Below, one piece after another: positions 34,381 to 44,096 of a DNA stretch of 64,000 bases. Where the stretch lies: contig NZ_KB822575.1 in the NCBI RefSeq assembly GCF_000364605.1, positions 234,237 through 298,236 on the forward strand. Reading direction: 5' to 3'. The position numbers were made by a program, and so were the translations under genes. The stretch is from Nocardioides sp. Iso805N. GTDB lineage: Bacteria; Actinomycetota; Actinomycetes; Propionibacteriales; Nocardioidaceae. The notes under the pieces were generated by a model. That model saw only the letters and a program-made list of their open reading frames with translations, had not been told where the DNA came from and ran no database searches. Numbering within the stretch: the stretch's first letter is position 1; each line of letters opens with the position of its first letter.

Positions 34381-35343
34381 ATGCCAAACTCGCGTCCACG
34401 GCGTATGCCTTTCGCCCGTGCGCGGGGACTCGACGACGCCACCGTCGCGCCCGCGGCGGAGCCCGATGCCCCCGCATCCCCCGGCCCGGACCAGGACCAG
34501 GACGAGACCGCGAGCCGCGACACGGGCCACCCCTCGAACCACGACTCGAGCCAGACCACGAGTGAGACCCTCACGAGTTCCGCGGCCGACGAGTCGGGCA
34601 GGGCGGTCGCCCGGGCGGCCGCACGTCCCCGGCGCGGCTTCCGCGACTGGATGCCGTTCTTGCTGGTCCGCGCCGCACACCCGCGCCAGGCCGTGCTGAC
34701 GGCCCTGGTCCTGGCAGGCGCTGCGGCCGTGGATGGGCGGCCGGTGCGCGAGGTCGGGTTGGTCTTCGGCACGGTGCTGGTCGGGCAGGTCATCCTCGGC
34801 TGGCACAACGACCTCGTCGACGACGCCGCCGACCGGGCCCACGAGCGCTCCGGCAAGCCGATCGCCGACGGTCGGCTCGATGCGGGCAACGTCTGGTTCG
34901 CGCTGTGCTGCGCCGTGCTCCTCGTCGTACCTCTGGCGATCGCCAACGGCGTGACAGCGGGTCTGTGCTACCTCGCCTCGGTCGCGGTCGGCATGATCGG
35001 CAACGTGGTGCTGCGCCGCGGACTGCTCTCCTTCCTCACCTGGGCGATCGCCTTCGCGCTCTACCCGGCGTTCCTCTCCTACGGCGGATGGGGCGGCGGT
35101 CAGCACGGTGCCGCACCGCAGCCGGCGATGGTGGCGCTCTCCGCGTTGCTCGGCATCGGCGTGCACGTCCTGCTGGCGCTGTGGGGGCTTGTCGCCGACA
35201 ACGCCGACGGCTGGACCTACCTGCCCCTCAAGCTCGGCCTGCGGCTGGGCGCGACCCGGCTGCTGGTCGGCGCGAGCGTCTACACCGCCGCCGTTGCGAT
35301 CGCCCTGGCGTACGTCGCCAGTCAGGTCGGACTGCGTCAGTAG
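34381..35343 (+). CDS. UbiA-like prenyltransferase with acidic N-terminal extension
   Basis: The 320-residue protein has about 85 disordered residues rich in Asp, Ser, Thr and Pro, then seven to eight membrane helices. The UbiA motif 1 appears as GWHNDLVDDAADRAHERSGK (NDxxDDxxD) and the second Asp cluster as LVADNADGWTYLPLKLG. UbiA enzymes transfer prenyl groups to aromatic acceptors; the acceptor is unknown. A GATACT box 6 bp before the ATG suggests a leaderless mRNA. The lipoprotein gene follows on the same strand about 100 bp later. Confidence 0.8.
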   Translation: MPNSRPRRMPFARARGLDDATVAPAAEPDAPASPGPDQDQDETASRDTGHPSNHDSSQTTSETLTSSAADESGRAVARAAARPRRGFRDWMPFLLVRAAHPRQAVLTALVLAGAAAVDGRPVREVGLVFGTVLVGQVILGWHNDLVDDAADRAHERSGKPIADGRLDAGNVWFALCCAVLLVVPLAIANGVTAGLCYLASVAVGMIGNVVLRRGLLSFLTWAIAFALYPAFLSYGGWGGGQHGAAPQPAMVALSALLGIGVHVLLALWGLVADNADGWTYLPLKLGLRLGATRLLVGASVYTAAVAIALAYVASQVGLRQ

Positions 35344-35445
35344 CGGCTCGCGACCGCTTGTCTGCACGCGCGCGAGGGGCCGGCGTACGCCTCAATGACC
35401 GGGCTGGCGAAGACGGCCGGGCGGACGGCCGCTAGCATGGCGGCC

Positions 35446-36117
35446 GTGACGACCATTCTTAGCCGCAAGCTCGCCCTGGCCGCTGGCCTCGTCTGCCTGG
35501 CGACCCCGGTGCTGAGTTCCTGCGGGTTCGACTACGCCACCGACCGCCCGAACGTGATCGCCAACGGCGGCTACGTGCAGTCCGGTAACGGCATGCGCGT
35601 GCTCGCGACGCGGATCGTCGCCGACACCAGCCACCGTGGCGTCTTCATCGCCACCCTGGCGCTCAACCCGACGGCCAACCCCGTCGTGGCTGCGAAGACT
35701 GCGCCGACGCTCGTCGGGCTCACGACCCGCTCCGACAGCCCCTTCCAGATGACGGCGGCGCCCTTCACGCCGATCGCTGTCACCGACACCGGCGCGGTCA
35801 ACATGGCCGACAGCAGCGCCGGCGGCATCAAGGTGACCGGCAACTTCGGGGCCGGCGCGATGATCCCGGTGACGCTGAAGTTCAGCGACGGCGAGGAGGT
35901 CTCGGTGCAGACCCCCGTCGTCACCCAGTGCCACGAGTTCGCCTCGGTGGCGCCGCAGGCCAGCACCGCTGCTGGCCACCACAAGTCGTCGGCCTCGAGC
36001 GAGCCGACGGGCTCGGCGAGTGCCTCGGTGAGCGACTCGGCCACCGCCGAGCCATCGGCTGAGCCCACCGCGCCATACGACTGCTCGTTCCCGTCGCTGC
36101 CCGCCATCGGTGAGTGA
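35446..36117 (+). CDS. Secreted lipoprotein of unknown function
   Basis: The 223-residue protein has a lipoprotein signal: basic start, hydrophobic [15 protein letters not shown] and lipobox LSSC. The mature part has a beta-rich domain of about 130 residues and a Ser/Ala/Glu-rich C-terminal region with two more cysteines. I do not recognise the domain. The GTG at 35446 is preferred over ATG 35437 because a TAGCAT box ends 7 bp before it. It lies 7 bp upstream of gpmA and may be co-transcribed with it. Confidence 0.7.
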   Translation: MTTILSRKLALAAGLVCLATPVLSSCGFDYATDRPNVIANGGYVQSGNGMRVLATRIVADTSHRGVFIATLALNPTANPVVAAKTAPTLVGLTTRSDSPFQMTAAPFTPIAVTDTGAVNMADSSAGGIKVTGNFGAGAMIPVTLKFSDGEEVSVQTPVVTQCHEFASVAPQASTAAGHHKSSASSEPTGSASASVSDSATAEPSAEPTAPYDCSFPSLPAIGE

Positions 36118-36124
36118 TCCGGGC

Positions 36125-36862
36125 ATGACCGCCACCCTGATCCTGCTCCGCCACGGCGAGAGCGAGTGGAACGCACTCAACCTCTCCACCGGCTGGGTCG
36201 ACGTCGCGCTGACCGACAAGGGCCGCGCCGAGGCCCTCAACGGTGGCCAGCTGCTGCGCGACAAAGGCGTGCTTCCGGACGTCGTGCACACCTCGCTGCT
36301 GCGCCGCGCGATCAACACCGCCGCGATCGCGCTCGACGTCGCCGACCGGCACTGGATCCCGGTCAAGCGCGACTGGCGCCTCAACGAGCGCCACTACGGC
36401 GCTCTGCAGGGCAAGAACAAGTCGGAGACGCTGCAGAAGTTCGGCGAGGAGCAGTTCCAGCTCTGGCGTCGCTCGTACGACGTCCCGCCGCCGCCGCTGG
36501 CCGACGACGACGAGTACTCGCAGGTCGGCGACCCGCGCTACGCCGGTATCGACGTCCCCCGCACCGAGTGCCTCAAGGACGTCGTCGAGCGCCTGATCCC
36601 CTACTGGGAGCAGGAGATCGTGCCGGACCTGCAGGCCGGCAAGACCGTGCTGGTCACGGCGCACGGCAACAGCCTGCGGGCGCTGGTCAAGCACCTCGAT
36701 GGCATCTCCGACGCGGACATCGCCGCGCTCAACATCCCGACCGCGCAGCCGCTGGTTTACCGTCTCGACGATTCGCTCGAGCCGACAGTCGCGGGGGGCG
36801 AGTACCTCGACCCCGACGCGGCTGCGGCGGCCGCCCTCGCTGTCGCCAACCAAGGTCGCTGA
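36125..36862 (+). CDS. gpmA: 2,3-bisphosphoglycerate-dependent phosphoglycerate mutase
   Basis: The 245-residue glycolytic enzyme interconverts 3- and 2-phosphoglycerate through a phosphohistidine. The active-site motif is [18 protein letters not shown] (phospho-His10 region), RRAINTA and the second His in [16 protein letters not shown]. The ATG at 36125 gives the family N-terminus. The stop codon (36860-36862) is the first part of family B repeat copy 3. gpmA near senX3-regX3 is a conserved actinobacterial neighbourhood. Confidence 0.95.
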   Translation: MTATLILLRHGESEWNALNLSTGWVDVALTDKGRAEALNGGQLLRDKGVLPDVVHTSLLRRAINTAAIALDVADRHWIPVKRDWRLNERHYGALQGKNKSETLQKFGEEQFQLWRRSYDVPPPPLADDDEYSQVGDPRYAGIDVPRTECLKDVVERLIPYWEQEIVPDLQAGKTVLVTAHGNSLRALVKHLDGISDADIAALNIPTAQPLVYRLDDSLEPTVAGGEYLDPDAAAAAALAVANQGR

Positions 36863-36948
36863 GAGGTCACTCTCCGTCGGTTGAGAGGTCACTTTCCGCG
36901 CGTTGAGTGTCCAGCGATGGACACTCAACCAGCAGAAAGTGACCTCTC
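36861..36948. repeat. Family B palindromic repeat, copy 3 (duplicated left arm)
   Basis: GAGAGGTCAC occurs at 36861 and again at 36883, with one complementary GTGACCTCTC at the right end (36939-36948). The centre is a perfect 11-bp hairpin, TTGAGTGTCCA - GCGA - TGGACACTCAA. The element begins inside the gpmA stop codon and lies between convergent gpmA and phoU. Confidence 0.88.
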
Positions 36949-36955
36949 GACCATT

Positions 36956-37606
36956 TCAGGAGGACGCGGGCGCCGCGCCGGTGACGACGAAGATCACCCG
37001 GCCGGCCACCGCCACGGCGTGGTCGGCGATGCGCTCGTAATAACGGCCCAGCAGCGCCACGTCAACCGCTGCCTCGATGCCACCGGTCCACTCCTTGCCG
37101 AGCAGCTGGGTGAAGGTGGAGCGACGCAGCGTGTCCATCTCCTCGTCGTCCTTGCGGACTGCCTCGGCCTGCTCGACGTTGCGCTCGTCGATGATGTCCG
37201 CGACCCGCGAGACCATGTCCTCGGCCACCGCGGCCATCCGCGCCATCGTCTCGCGTGCCTGCTCGGGCACGGCCAGGTTCGGGGTGCGCAGCCGGGCGAT
37301 CTTGGCCACGTGCACGGCGAGGTCACCCATCCGCTCGAGCTCGCTGACCATCCGCAGCGCGGCGACGACGGTGCGGAGATCCCCGGCCACCGGGGCCTGC
37401 AGCGAGAGCAGGGCGAGCGCGGTGTCCTCGACCCGCTCCCGAGCCCGATCGATCTGGACATCGCCGCTGATGACCTGCTCGGCCACATCGGCCCGGCCGG
37501 TCAGCAGCGCCTCGGTGGCGAGCCGCACCGCCGTCTCGACCTGGCGGCAGATGTCAGCCAGGTCCGAGAAGATGCTGTCGAGCTGGTCATGGAAGGCGTA
37601 ACGCAT
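36956..37606 (-). CDS. phoU: Phosphate signalling protein PhoU
   Basis: The 216-residue all-helical protein has two PhoU repeats with metal-binding E/DxxxD motifs, for example ALRMVSELERMGDLAVHVAK and ALLGRYYERIADHAVAVAG. PhoU restrains the phosphate sensor kinase when phosphate is plentiful. It is divergent from senX3, with a two-unit PHO box between them, so its expression is probably under RegX3 control. Confidence 0.95.
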   Translation of the reverse strand: MRYAFHDQLDSIFSDLADICRQVETAVRLATEALLTGRADVAEQVISGDVQIDRARERVEDTALALLSLQAPVAGDLRTVVAALRMVSELERMGDLAVHVAKIARLRTPNLAVPEQARETMARMAAVAEDMVSRVADIIDERNVEQAEAVRKDDEEMDTLRRSTFTQLLGKEWTGGIEAAVDVALLGRYYERIADHAVAVAGRVIFVVTGAAPASS

Positions 37607-37645
37607 GAGGGCGAGCCTACGCAGGATAGATGAAGGCCTGGGGAG

Positions 37646-37667
37646 GACGGGTGAACCGTGGATGAAC
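37646..37667. promoter_or_regulatory. PHO box between phoU and senX3
   Basis: On the minus strand GTTCATCCACG (37667-37657) is followed directly by GTTCACCCGTC (37656-37646): two 11-bp direct repeats matching the actinobacterial PHO box (GTTCACC units). This is the expected RegX3/PhoP site for autoregulation. Confidence 0.75.
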
Positions 37668-37728
37668 GTTCGTCGCGCCAGCGTCCAGATCGCGAATCCT
37701 GGGTGAAGCGGAGCCTTACCCTGTACGT

Positions 37729-38898
37729 GTGGATTCGACGACGCAGGCGTTCCTCGCCGCTCTTCTCGGTGCAGTCGTCGCTGCCTCCGCCGTGATCGCC
37801 TGGCACGTCAGCGAGAGCCAGCAGCGTCACGTCACCATGGTCGAGGAGCCGGTGGTGCCGCCGGAGGTCGCCACCGTGCTCTCGGTGCTGCGCAGCAGCG
37901 CAGTCGTGGTCGACGATGACGACACTGTGCTGAAGGCATCGGCTCCGGCGTACGCGCTGGGCCTGGTGCGCGGGACCGCGCTGCTCTCCGCCGAGCTGGC
38001 CGACCTGGTCCACCAGGTCCGCCGCGACGGCCAGATCCGCGAGACCGAGCTGGTGATGACCCGCCCCGGTGTCCCGCCCCGGCACGTCACCGCCCGCGTG
38101 GCCCCGCTGGGTTCGCGGCTGGTGCTGGCCCTGGTCGAGGACCGCACCCGCGAGCGCCGCGTGGAGGCCGTACGCCGCGACTTCGTCGCCAACGTGTCGC
38201 ACGAGCTGAAGACCCCGGTCGGGGCGATCCGCCTGCTCGCCGACGCCGTCGCCGACGCTGCCGAGGATCCCGACGCCGTACGCCGCTTCGCAGGTCGCAT
38301 GCTGACCGAGAGCGATCGACTGACCCAGCTGGTGCTGCAGATCATCGAGCTCTCCCGGCTCCAGGGCGACGAGCCGCTCGAAGCCCCCGAGGCCGTCGAC
38401 GTCGACGCGGTCATCGCGACCGCCGTGGACACCAGCGCGATCGATGCCGGCAAGAAGGACATCACGGTGCGCACCGGCAACACCCACGGGCTGCAGGTCT
38501 TCGGCAACGAGGAGCAGGTGCTCGCCGCCGTCGCCAACCTGATTTCGAACGCCATCGCCTACTCCGACCCCGGTTCGAGCGTCTCGGTAACCACCAAGGC
38601 CGAGCACGGCTCGGTCGAGATCTCCGTCGTGGACCAGGGCATCGGCATCCCCCAGGACGAGATCGACCGGATCTTCGAGCGGTTCTACCGCGTCGACCCC
38701 GCCCGACACCGCTCCACCGGCGGTACCGGCCTCGGCCTCTCCATCGTCAAGCACGTCGCCGCCACCCACGGCGGCGAGGTGCGGGTGTGGTCGGTCGAGG
38801 GCCAGGGCTCGACGTTCACCCTCACCCTGCCGCAACATCTGCCGAGCAGGTCGACCCCTCTCGTCTCCACTGCATCTACCAAGGAGGACCGCCCATGA
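37729..38898 (+). CDS. senX3: Phosphate sensor histidine kinase SenX3
   Basis: The 389-residue kinase has one or two N-terminal membrane helices (AFLAALLGAVVAASAVIAW), a PAS-like region, HisKA with FVANVSHELKTPVGAIRL and HATPase_c with VANLISNAIAYSD, VDQGIGIPQDE and GGTGLGLSIVKH. It controls RegX3 by phosphotransfer in response to phosphate uptake. The GTG at 37729 has a TACCCT box 6 bp upstream. The end of the gene carries a perfect AAGGAGG ribosome site for the coupling ORF that overlaps its stop codon. Confidence 0.95.
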   Translation: MDSTTQAFLAALLGAVVAASAVIAWHVSESQQRHVTMVEEPVVPPEVATVLSVLRSSAVVVDDDDTVLKASAPAYALGLVRGTALLSAELADLVHQVRRDGQIRETELVMTRPGVPPRHVTARVAPLGSRLVLALVEDRTRERRVEAVRRDFVANVSHELKTPVGAIRLLADAVADAAEDPDAVRRFAGRMLTESDRLTQLVLQIIELSRLQGDEPLEAPEAVDVDAVIATAVDTSAIDAGKKDITVRTGNTHGLQVFGNEEQVLAAVANLISNAIAYSDPGSSVSVTTKAEHGSVEISVVDQGIGIPQDEIDRIFERFYRVDPARHRSTGGTGLGLSIVKHVAATHGGEVRVWSVEGQGSTFTLTLPQHLPSRSTPLVSTASTKEDRP

Positions 38899-38969
38899 GC
38901 ACCCCACCGAGTTCTTCCCTCCCCCCGCAGCGCTTCGCCGGCGAACGACTCGTCGGGGACCTCGCGTGA
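38895..38969 (+). CDS. 24-residue coupling ORF between senX3 and regX3
   Basis: ATG at 38895 overlaps the senX3 stop (ATGA), and its TGA (38967-38969) overlaps the regX3 GTG (GTGA). A perfect AAGGAGG (38881-38887) sits 7 bp before the ATG, while regX3 has only a weak GGGGAC. The peptide (MSTPPSSSLPPQRF...) looks unstructured, so the act of translation, delivering ribosomes to regX3, is probably its role. In mycobacteria, MIRU repeats fill this same intergenic position with overlapping small ORFs. Confidence 0.7.
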   Translation: MSTPPSSSLPPQRFAGERLVGDLA

Positions 38970-39643
38970 CCCGGGTACTCGTCGTCGAGGACGAGGAGAG
39001 CTACAGCGAGGCACTCTCCTACATGCTGCGCAAGGAGGGCTTCGAGGTCGCCATCGCGGCCGACGGCGACACCGCGCTCAAGGAGTTCGACCGCAACGGC
39101 GCCGACATCGTCCTGCTCGACCTCATGCTGCCAGGCATCTCGGGGACCGAGGTCTGCCGGCAGATCCGCACCACCTCATCGGTGCCGGTGATCATGGTCA
39201 GCGCCAAGGACGACGAGGTCGACAAGGTGGTCGGCCTCGAGCTGGGCGCCGACGACTACGTCACCAAGCCGTACTCCCCGCGTGAGCTCGTCGCGCGCAT
39301 CCGCGCCGTACTGCGCCGTGGGATCGAGCCGGACCTGGCTCCCGCGACGCTCGAGGCCGGCCCGGTGCGGATGGACGTCGAGCGCCACGTCGTCACCGTC
39401 GGCGGCAACGAGCAGCGACTGCCGCTCAAGGAGTTCGAGCTGCTGGAGATGTTCCTGCGCAATCCCGGCCGCGTGCTCACCCGTGGGCAGCTCATCGACC
39501 GCGTCTGGGGCAGCGACTACGTCGGCGACACCAAGACGCTCGACGTCCACGTGAAGCGGCTGCGGGCCAAGCTCGAGCCCGACCCGAGCGAGCCGAAGTT
39601 CCTGGTGACCGTGCGCGGGCTGGGCTACAAGCTCGACCTCTGA
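38966..39643 (+). CDS. regX3: Phosphate response regulator RegX3
   Basis: The 225-residue OmpR/PhoB-family regulator has a receiver domain (VLVVEDEESY, phospho-acceptor Asp in VLLDLMLPG, Lys in DDYVTKPYSP) and a winged-helix domain (LPLKEFELLEMFLRNPGRVLTR, DYVGDTKTLDVHVKRLRAK). It activates the phosphate-starvation regulon and binds PHO boxes such as that at 37646-37667. The GTG start overlaps the coupling ORF stop, so its translation likely depends on that ORF. Confidence 0.96.
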   Translation: MTRVLVVEDEESYSEALSYMLRKEGFEVAIAADGDTALKEFDRNGADIVLLDLMLPGISGTEVCRQIRTTSSVPVIMVSAKDDEVDKVVGLELGADDYVTKPYSPRELVARIRAVLRRGIEPDLAPATLEAGPVRMDVERHVVTVGGNEQRLPLKEFELLEMFLRNPGRVLTRGQLIDRVWGSDYVGDTKTLDVHVKRLRAKLEPDPSEPKFLVTVRGLGYKLDL

Positions 39644-39650
39644 GTCAGAA

Positions 39651-39773
39651 GGTCGGTCCGGCCCAGCCCCGTGGCACCTTGCGGCAGGCCTCGCTCCGTG
39701 CCCGCTCGTCCCTCACGGGCGCTACGGCTGCGGCAGCGCCCCTGCGGTGCCACGGGTCCTGCCCGGACCGACC
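39651..39773. terminator. Large nested inverted repeat between regX3 and fgd
   Basis: Outer arms GGTCGGTCCGG (39651-39661) / CCGGACCGACC (39763-39773) and inner arms CCGTGGCACC (39669-39678) / GGTGCCACGG (39746-39755) are perfectly complementary, forming a 21-bp interrupted stem. The apex holds further short complementary runs (GCCCG / CGGGC). Likely a bidirectional terminator; unusually large. Confidence 0.6.
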
Positions 39774-39779
39774 GCTGAT

Positions 39780-40790
39780 TCAGCCGAGCTCGCGCAGCGC
39801 CGGCACGACCTCGTCGGCGAAGGACTTCAAGAAGCCGCCCTGGTCATCACCCGGCGGGTGGAAGACGAGGTGGTTGAAGCCCTGCTCGACGTAGGGCTTC
39901 AGCCCGACGACCACCTCCTCGGGCGTGGTCGCGACGATCCAGCGCTTGGCGACCTGCTCGATCGGCAGCGCGTCGGCGAGCGCCTGCATCTCGGAGGGGT
40001 CGTGCACGCTGTGCTTCTGCTCGGGGGTGAGCGCGAGGGCAGCCCAGAAGCGGGTGTTCTCCAGCGCCTCCTCACGGGTGGGGGCGTAGGAGAGCTTGAT
40101 CTCGATCATCTTGTCGATGCCGCTGACGTCGCGGCCAGCGGCCTCGGCCGCCTCGCCCAACGCACCGAGCAGCGAGGCGTACAGCTCCTCGCCCTTACCC
40201 GAGGTGCAGATGAAGCCGTCGGCGTTGCGGCCGACGCTCTTGGCCATCTGCGGGCCGCCCGCGGCCATGTAAACCGGGATCGGCTCTCCCGGCTTGTCAT
40301 AGATGGTGGCGTCCTTGGTGTGGTAGTAGGTCCCCTCGAAGGTGACCCGGTCCTCGCTCCACAGCCGGCGCATCAGCTGGATCGACTCGCGCAGCCGCCC
40401 CGAGCGCTCCTTGAAGTCCGGCCACTCACCTTCGTTCGGCACCGAACCCACGGCGATCTCGTTGAGCGCCTCGCCGGAGCCGACCCCCAGCGCGATCCGG
40501 CCCGGGTAGAGCGAGCCGAGGGTGGCGAACACCTGCGCCAGCACCGCCGGGTTGTAGCGGAACGTCGGCGTGAGCACAGATGTCCCGAGCAGGACGCGCT
40601 CGGTGCGCTCGCCGACGGCGGCCAGCCACGGCAGCGCCTGCGGCGCATGACCACCCTCGTGGCGCCACGGCTGGAAGTGGTCGCTGATCCAGACGCTGTC
40701 CAGGCCCACCTCCTCGGCCAGCACGGCGTACTCGACGAGATCACGGGGGCCGAACTGCTCGGCCGAGGCCTTGTATCCGATCTTCAGCAC
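39780..40790 (-). CDS. fgd: F420-dependent glucose-6-phosphate dehydrogenase
   Basis: The 336-residue LLM-class enzyme oxidises glucose 6-phosphate and reduces F420. It matches the mycobacterial Fgd1 along its length: [38 protein letters not shown] (with the catalytic His and Trp), [35 protein letters not shown] and [11 protein letters not shown]. The GTG at 40790 gives exactly the mycobacterial length and follows a TAGCGT box at 7 bp, so upstream in-frame codons are discarded. It supplies F420H2 to LLM and PPOX enzymes such as those at 17075 and 44097. Confidence 0.93.
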   Translation of the reverse strand: MLKIGYKASAEQFGPRDLVEYAVLAEEVGLDSVWISDHFQPWRHEGGHAPQALPWLAAVGERTERVLLGTSVLTPTFRYNPAVLAQVFATLGSLYPGRIALGVGSGEALNEIAVGSVPNEGEWPDFKERSGRLRESIQLMRRLWSEDRVTFEGTYYHTKDATIYDKPGEPIPVYMAAGGPQMAKSVGRNADGFICTSGKGEELYASLLGALGEAAEAAGRDVSGIDKMIEIKLSYAPTREEALENTRFWAALALTPEQKHSVHDPSEMQALADALPIEQVAKRWIVATTPEEVVVGLKPYVEQGFNHLVFHPPGDDQGGFLKSFADEVVPALRELG

Positions 40791-40837
40791 GTGGACGACG
40801 CTACCGCCCGCACCCACACGTCGGCATGATGCCACCC

Positions 40838-41956
40838 ATGACTGGACCTCTTGCTGGCCTGCGCGTCATCGAGTTCGCGGGTATCGGCCCCGGCCCGTAC
40901 GCGTGTCTCCTGCTCGCCGAGCTGGGCGCGGAGGTGATCCGCATCGATCGTCCGAAGACGGGCGGCCTGGACACCGCGGTGCTCAACCGCAGCCGGCCCA
41001 ACATCGCCGTCGACCTCAAGAACCCGGCCGGCATCGAGGCGGTGCTGCGACTGATCGACGACGCCGACGTGGTCGTCGAGGGCCTACGCCCGGGCGTGAT
41101 GGAGCGGCTCGGCCTCGGTCCGGACACGTGTCTGGAGCGCAACCCCCGTCTCGTCTACGGCCGGATGACGGGCTGGGGCCAGACCGGCCCGATGGCCGAC
41201 CGGGCCGGCCACGACATCACCTACGCGGCGCTGAGCGGCGCGCTGCATGCCACCGGCTCGGCGGACAAGCCGCGCAACGCGGTCAACTTGGTCGCCGACT
41301 TCGGCGGCGGCACGCTCTTCTTGGTGATGGGGATCCTGGCCGCGCTGCACGAGCGCACGGTGTCCGGCAAGGGCCAGATCGTCGACGCAGCCATGGTCGA
41401 CGGCGCCGCCTCGCTGATGACGATGGTCTACGGCATGAAGGCCGACGGCCTGTGGCAGGACCAGCGTGAGGCCAACCTCCTGGACGGCGGGACACCGTTC
41501 TACGACACCTACGAGTGCGCCGACGGCAAGCACGTCGCCGTCGGCGCTCTGGAGCCCCAGTTCTTCGCCGAGCTGATGCGGGGCACCGGGTTGGAGTTCG
41601 ACCAGTACGACATCGCCCGGTGGCCGCAGATGCGGACGGCGCTGAGCGAGACGTTCAGGTCCAAGACGCGCGACGAATGGACGGAGATCTTCGACTCGAC
41701 GGACGCCTGCGTGGCGCCGGTGCTGTCACTGGAGGAGGCACCGTCGCATCCGCACAACGTCGCGCGCGGGATCTTCGCGCCGTACAACGGCGGGCAGGCA
41801 CCACGGGCGGCCCCCGTCTTCTCCCGTACGCCGGGGCTGCCGCCGGGCGAGGTGCACGTCGCGGGGCAGGACACCTGCGCCGTGCTGCTGGCGGCGGGCT
41901 TCACCGAGAGCGATGTGGATGCGCTGCTCGAGCAGGGCGCTGTCACGCAGACGTAG
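40838..41956 (+). CDS. CaiB/BaiF-family CoA transferase (alpha-methylacyl-CoA racemase-like)
   Basis: The 372-residue family III CoA transferase fold starts [18 protein letters not shown] and includes [33 protein letters not shown] and the catalytic Asp in [15 protein letters not shown]. The AGxGPxP and Mcr-type segments suggest alpha-methylacyl-CoA racemase activity on branched acyl-CoAs. The ATG at 40838 lies 7 bp after a CATGAT box; an in-frame ATG at 40826 overlaps the box. It is divergent from fgd and converges on typA across family A repeats. Confidence 0.88.
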   Translation: MTGPLAGLRVIEFAGIGPGPYACLLLAELGAEVIRIDRPKTGGLDTAVLNRSRPNIAVDLKNPAGIEAVLRLIDDADVVVEGLRPGVMERLGLGPDTCLERNPRLVYGRMTGWGQTGPMADRAGHDITYAALSGALHATGSADKPRNAVNLVADFGGGTLFLVMGILAALHERTVSGKGQIVDAAMVDGAASLMTMVYGMKADGLWQDQREANLLDGGTPFYDTYECADGKHVAVGALEPQFFAELMRGTGLEFDQYDIARWPQMRTALSETFRSKTRDEWTEIFDSTDACVAPVLSLEEAPSHPHNVARGIFAPYNGGQAPRAAPVFSRTPGLPPGEVHVAGQDTCAVLLAAGFTESDVDALLEQGAVTQT

Positions 41957-41965
41957 GCGGAAATG

Positions 41966-42053
41966 GACTGACCCCCAGGGGTCAAAACCGAACGCTGGGG
42001 GGCAAAGCACCGCCCAACAACCTTCGGCTTTGACCCCTGGGGGTCAAACCGTC
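41966..42053. repeat. Family A palindromic repeats, two diverged copies
   Basis: GACTGACCCCCAGGGGTCAA (41966 onward) and TTTGACCCCTGGGGGTCAAA (around 42029-42048) are both near-perfect palindromes of the TTGACCC-N-GGGTCAA type. They lie between the convergent CoA transferase and typA genes, as for the other family A copies. Confidence 0.8.
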
Positions 42054-42063
42054 AGAGCCAGTC

Positions 42064-43959
42064 TCAGCCCTTGTTGGCCTTGCGCTGTCGGCTCGCCGAC
42101 TTGGCCCGCTCGTTGGCATCGAGGACCACCTTGCGGATGCGGACCATCTCCGGGGTCACCTCGACGCACTCGTCGTCGCGGCAGAACTCCAGGCACTGCT
42201 CGAGCGAGAGCTTCTTCGGCGGCGTCAGCTTCTCGAAGTTGTCCGACGTGGCCGAGCGGATGTTCGTCTGCTGCTTCTCGCGGGTGATGTTGACGTCCAT
42301 GTCGTCGGCGCGGCTGTTCTCGCCGACGATCATGCCTTCGTAGACCTCAGTGCTCGGCTCGACGAAGATCGTGCCGCGCTCCTGCAGTGAGGTCATCGCG
42401 TAAGCGGTGGCGGCACCGCTGCGGTCGGCGACCAGCGAGCCGTTGTTGCGGGCGCGGATCTCGCCGGCCCACGGCATGTAGCCCTCCGAGATCGAGGACG
42501 ACATGCCGGTGCCGCGGGTCTCGGTGAGGAAGTCGGTGCGGAAGCCGATCAGGCCACGCGCCGGTACGACGAACTCCATCCGCACCCAGCCGGTGCCGTG
42601 GTTCGTCATGTTCTCCATCCGGCCCTTGCGGTTGGCCAGCAGCTCGGTGATCGCGCCGAGGAACTCCTCGGGAGCGTCAACGGTCAGGCGCTCGACCGGC
42701 TCGTGGACCTTGCCGTTGATCTCCTTGGTCACGACCTGCGGCTTGCCGACAGTGAGCTCGAAGCCCTCGCGGCGCATCTGCTCGACCAGGATCGCCAGCG
42801 CGAGCTCACCACGGCCCTGGACCTCCCAGGCGTCGGGGCGCTCGGTCGGCAGGACCTTGAGCGAGACGTTGCCGATCAGCTCCGAGTCGAGCCGGTCCTT
42901 GACCATCCGCGCGGTGACCTTGGAGCCCTTGACCTTGCCGACCAGCGGCGAGGTGTTGGTGCCGATGGTCATCGAGATCGCCGGGTCGTCGACGTGGATC
43001 AGCGGCAGCGCGATCGGGTTCTCGGCGTCGGCGAGGGTCTCGCCGATCATGATCTCCGGGATGCCCGCGACCGCGACGATGTCACCGGGGCCGGCCTCCT
43101 CGCCGGGCTCGCGGTGCAGGCCCTTGGTGATGAGCAGCTCGGTGATCTTGACGTTCTTGACGTCGCCGTTGCGCTGCATCCACGCGACCGTCTGACCCTT
43201 GCGGATAGTGCCCTGGTGGATGCGCAGCAACGCGAGCCGACCGAGGAACGGCGAGGCGTCGAGGTTGGTGACGTGGGCCTGGAGCGGCGCGCCCTCGGTG
43301 TAGACCGGGGCCGGGATGGTCTCGAGGATCGTCTTGAACAGCGGCTCGAGGTTGTCGCCGTCGGGCAGCGTGCCGTTCTCCGGCTTCTCCAGCGAGGCGA
43401 TGCCCGCCTTGCCGCTGGCGTAGACCACCGGGAAGTCCAGGGCGTCTTGGGAGTGCGAGTCGTCAAGAAGGTCCATGAACAGCTCGTAGGTCTCGTCGAC
43501 GACCTCGTCGATCCGGGCGTCGGAACGGTCCACCTTGTTGAGCACCAGCACGACCGGCATGTCCGCGTTCAGCGCCTTGCGCAGCACGAAGCGGGTCTGG
43601 GGCAGCGGGCCCTCCGAGGCGTCGACCAGCAGCACGATGCCGTCGACCATCGACAGACCGCGCTCGACCTCGCCACCGAAGTCGGCGTGGCCGGGGGTGT
43701 CGATGATGTTGATGGTCATGCCGCCCTCGGGGGCGTAGGAACCGTTGTAGCGGATCGCGGTGTTCTTCGCGAGGATGGTGATGCCCTTCTCGCGCTCGAG
43801 GTCACCCGAGTCCATGACACGATCGGCCACCGACTCGACCTCGTGCGCGGTGAAGGCGCCGCCCTGACGGAGCATCGCGTCGACCAGGGTGGTCTTACCG
43901 TGGTCGACGTGAGCAACGATGGCGACGTTGCGCAGGTTTGCCAGCTTGTTCTCGGACAT
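42064..43959 (-). CDS. typA: Ribosome-associated GTPase TypA/BipA
   Basis: The 631-residue translational GTPase has G1 [18 protein letters not shown]2 [16 protein letters not shown]3 [16 protein letters not shown], and G4 [15 protein letters not shown], followed by EF-G-like domains III and V and the BipA-specific C-terminal domain. It assists 50S assembly under stress. The ATG at 43959 ([11 protein letters not shown]) is the family start; a GAGTGCTCCCGC region precedes it. Confidence 0.96.
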   Translation of the reverse strand: MSENKLANLRNVAIVAHVDHGKTTLVDAMLRQGGAFTAHEVESVADRVMDSGDLEREKGITILAKNTAIRYNGSYAPEGGMTINIIDTPGHADFGGEVERGLSMVDGIVLLVDASEGPLPQTRFVLRKALNADMPVVLVLNKVDRSDARIDEVVDETYELFMDLLDDSHSQDALDFPVVYASGKAGIASLEKPENGTLPDGDNLEPLFKTILETIPAPVYTEGAPLQAHVTNLDASPFLGRLALLRIHQGTIRKGQTVAWMQRNGDVKNVKITELLITKGLHREPGEEAGPGDIVAVAGIPEIMIGETLADAENPIALPLIHVDDPAISMTIGTNTSPLVGKVKGSKVTARMVKDRLDSELIGNVSLKVLPTERPDAWEVQGRGELALAILVEQMRREGFELTVGKPQVVTKEINGKVHEPVERLTVDAPEEFLGAITELLANRKGRMENMTNHGTGWVRMEFVVPARGLIGFRTDFLTETRGTGMSSSISEGYMPWAGEIRARNNGSLVADRSGAATAYAMTSLQERGTIFVEPSTEVYEGMIVGENSRADDMDVNITREKQQTNIRSATSDNFEKLTPPKKLSLEQCLEFCRDDECVEVTPEMVRIRKVVLDANERAKSASRQRKANKG

Positions 43960-44096
43960 GCGGGAGCACTCGACTTTCGCTTTGGGATTCCGTTCAAGCC
44001 TATCGGCGCCGGGCGCTCCGCCCCGCATCCGCGAACGGCGGTGGGGCCGCCGGCGCCGGCTGCTGCTCACTGGTCCGATCGCATACCGTCATGACC

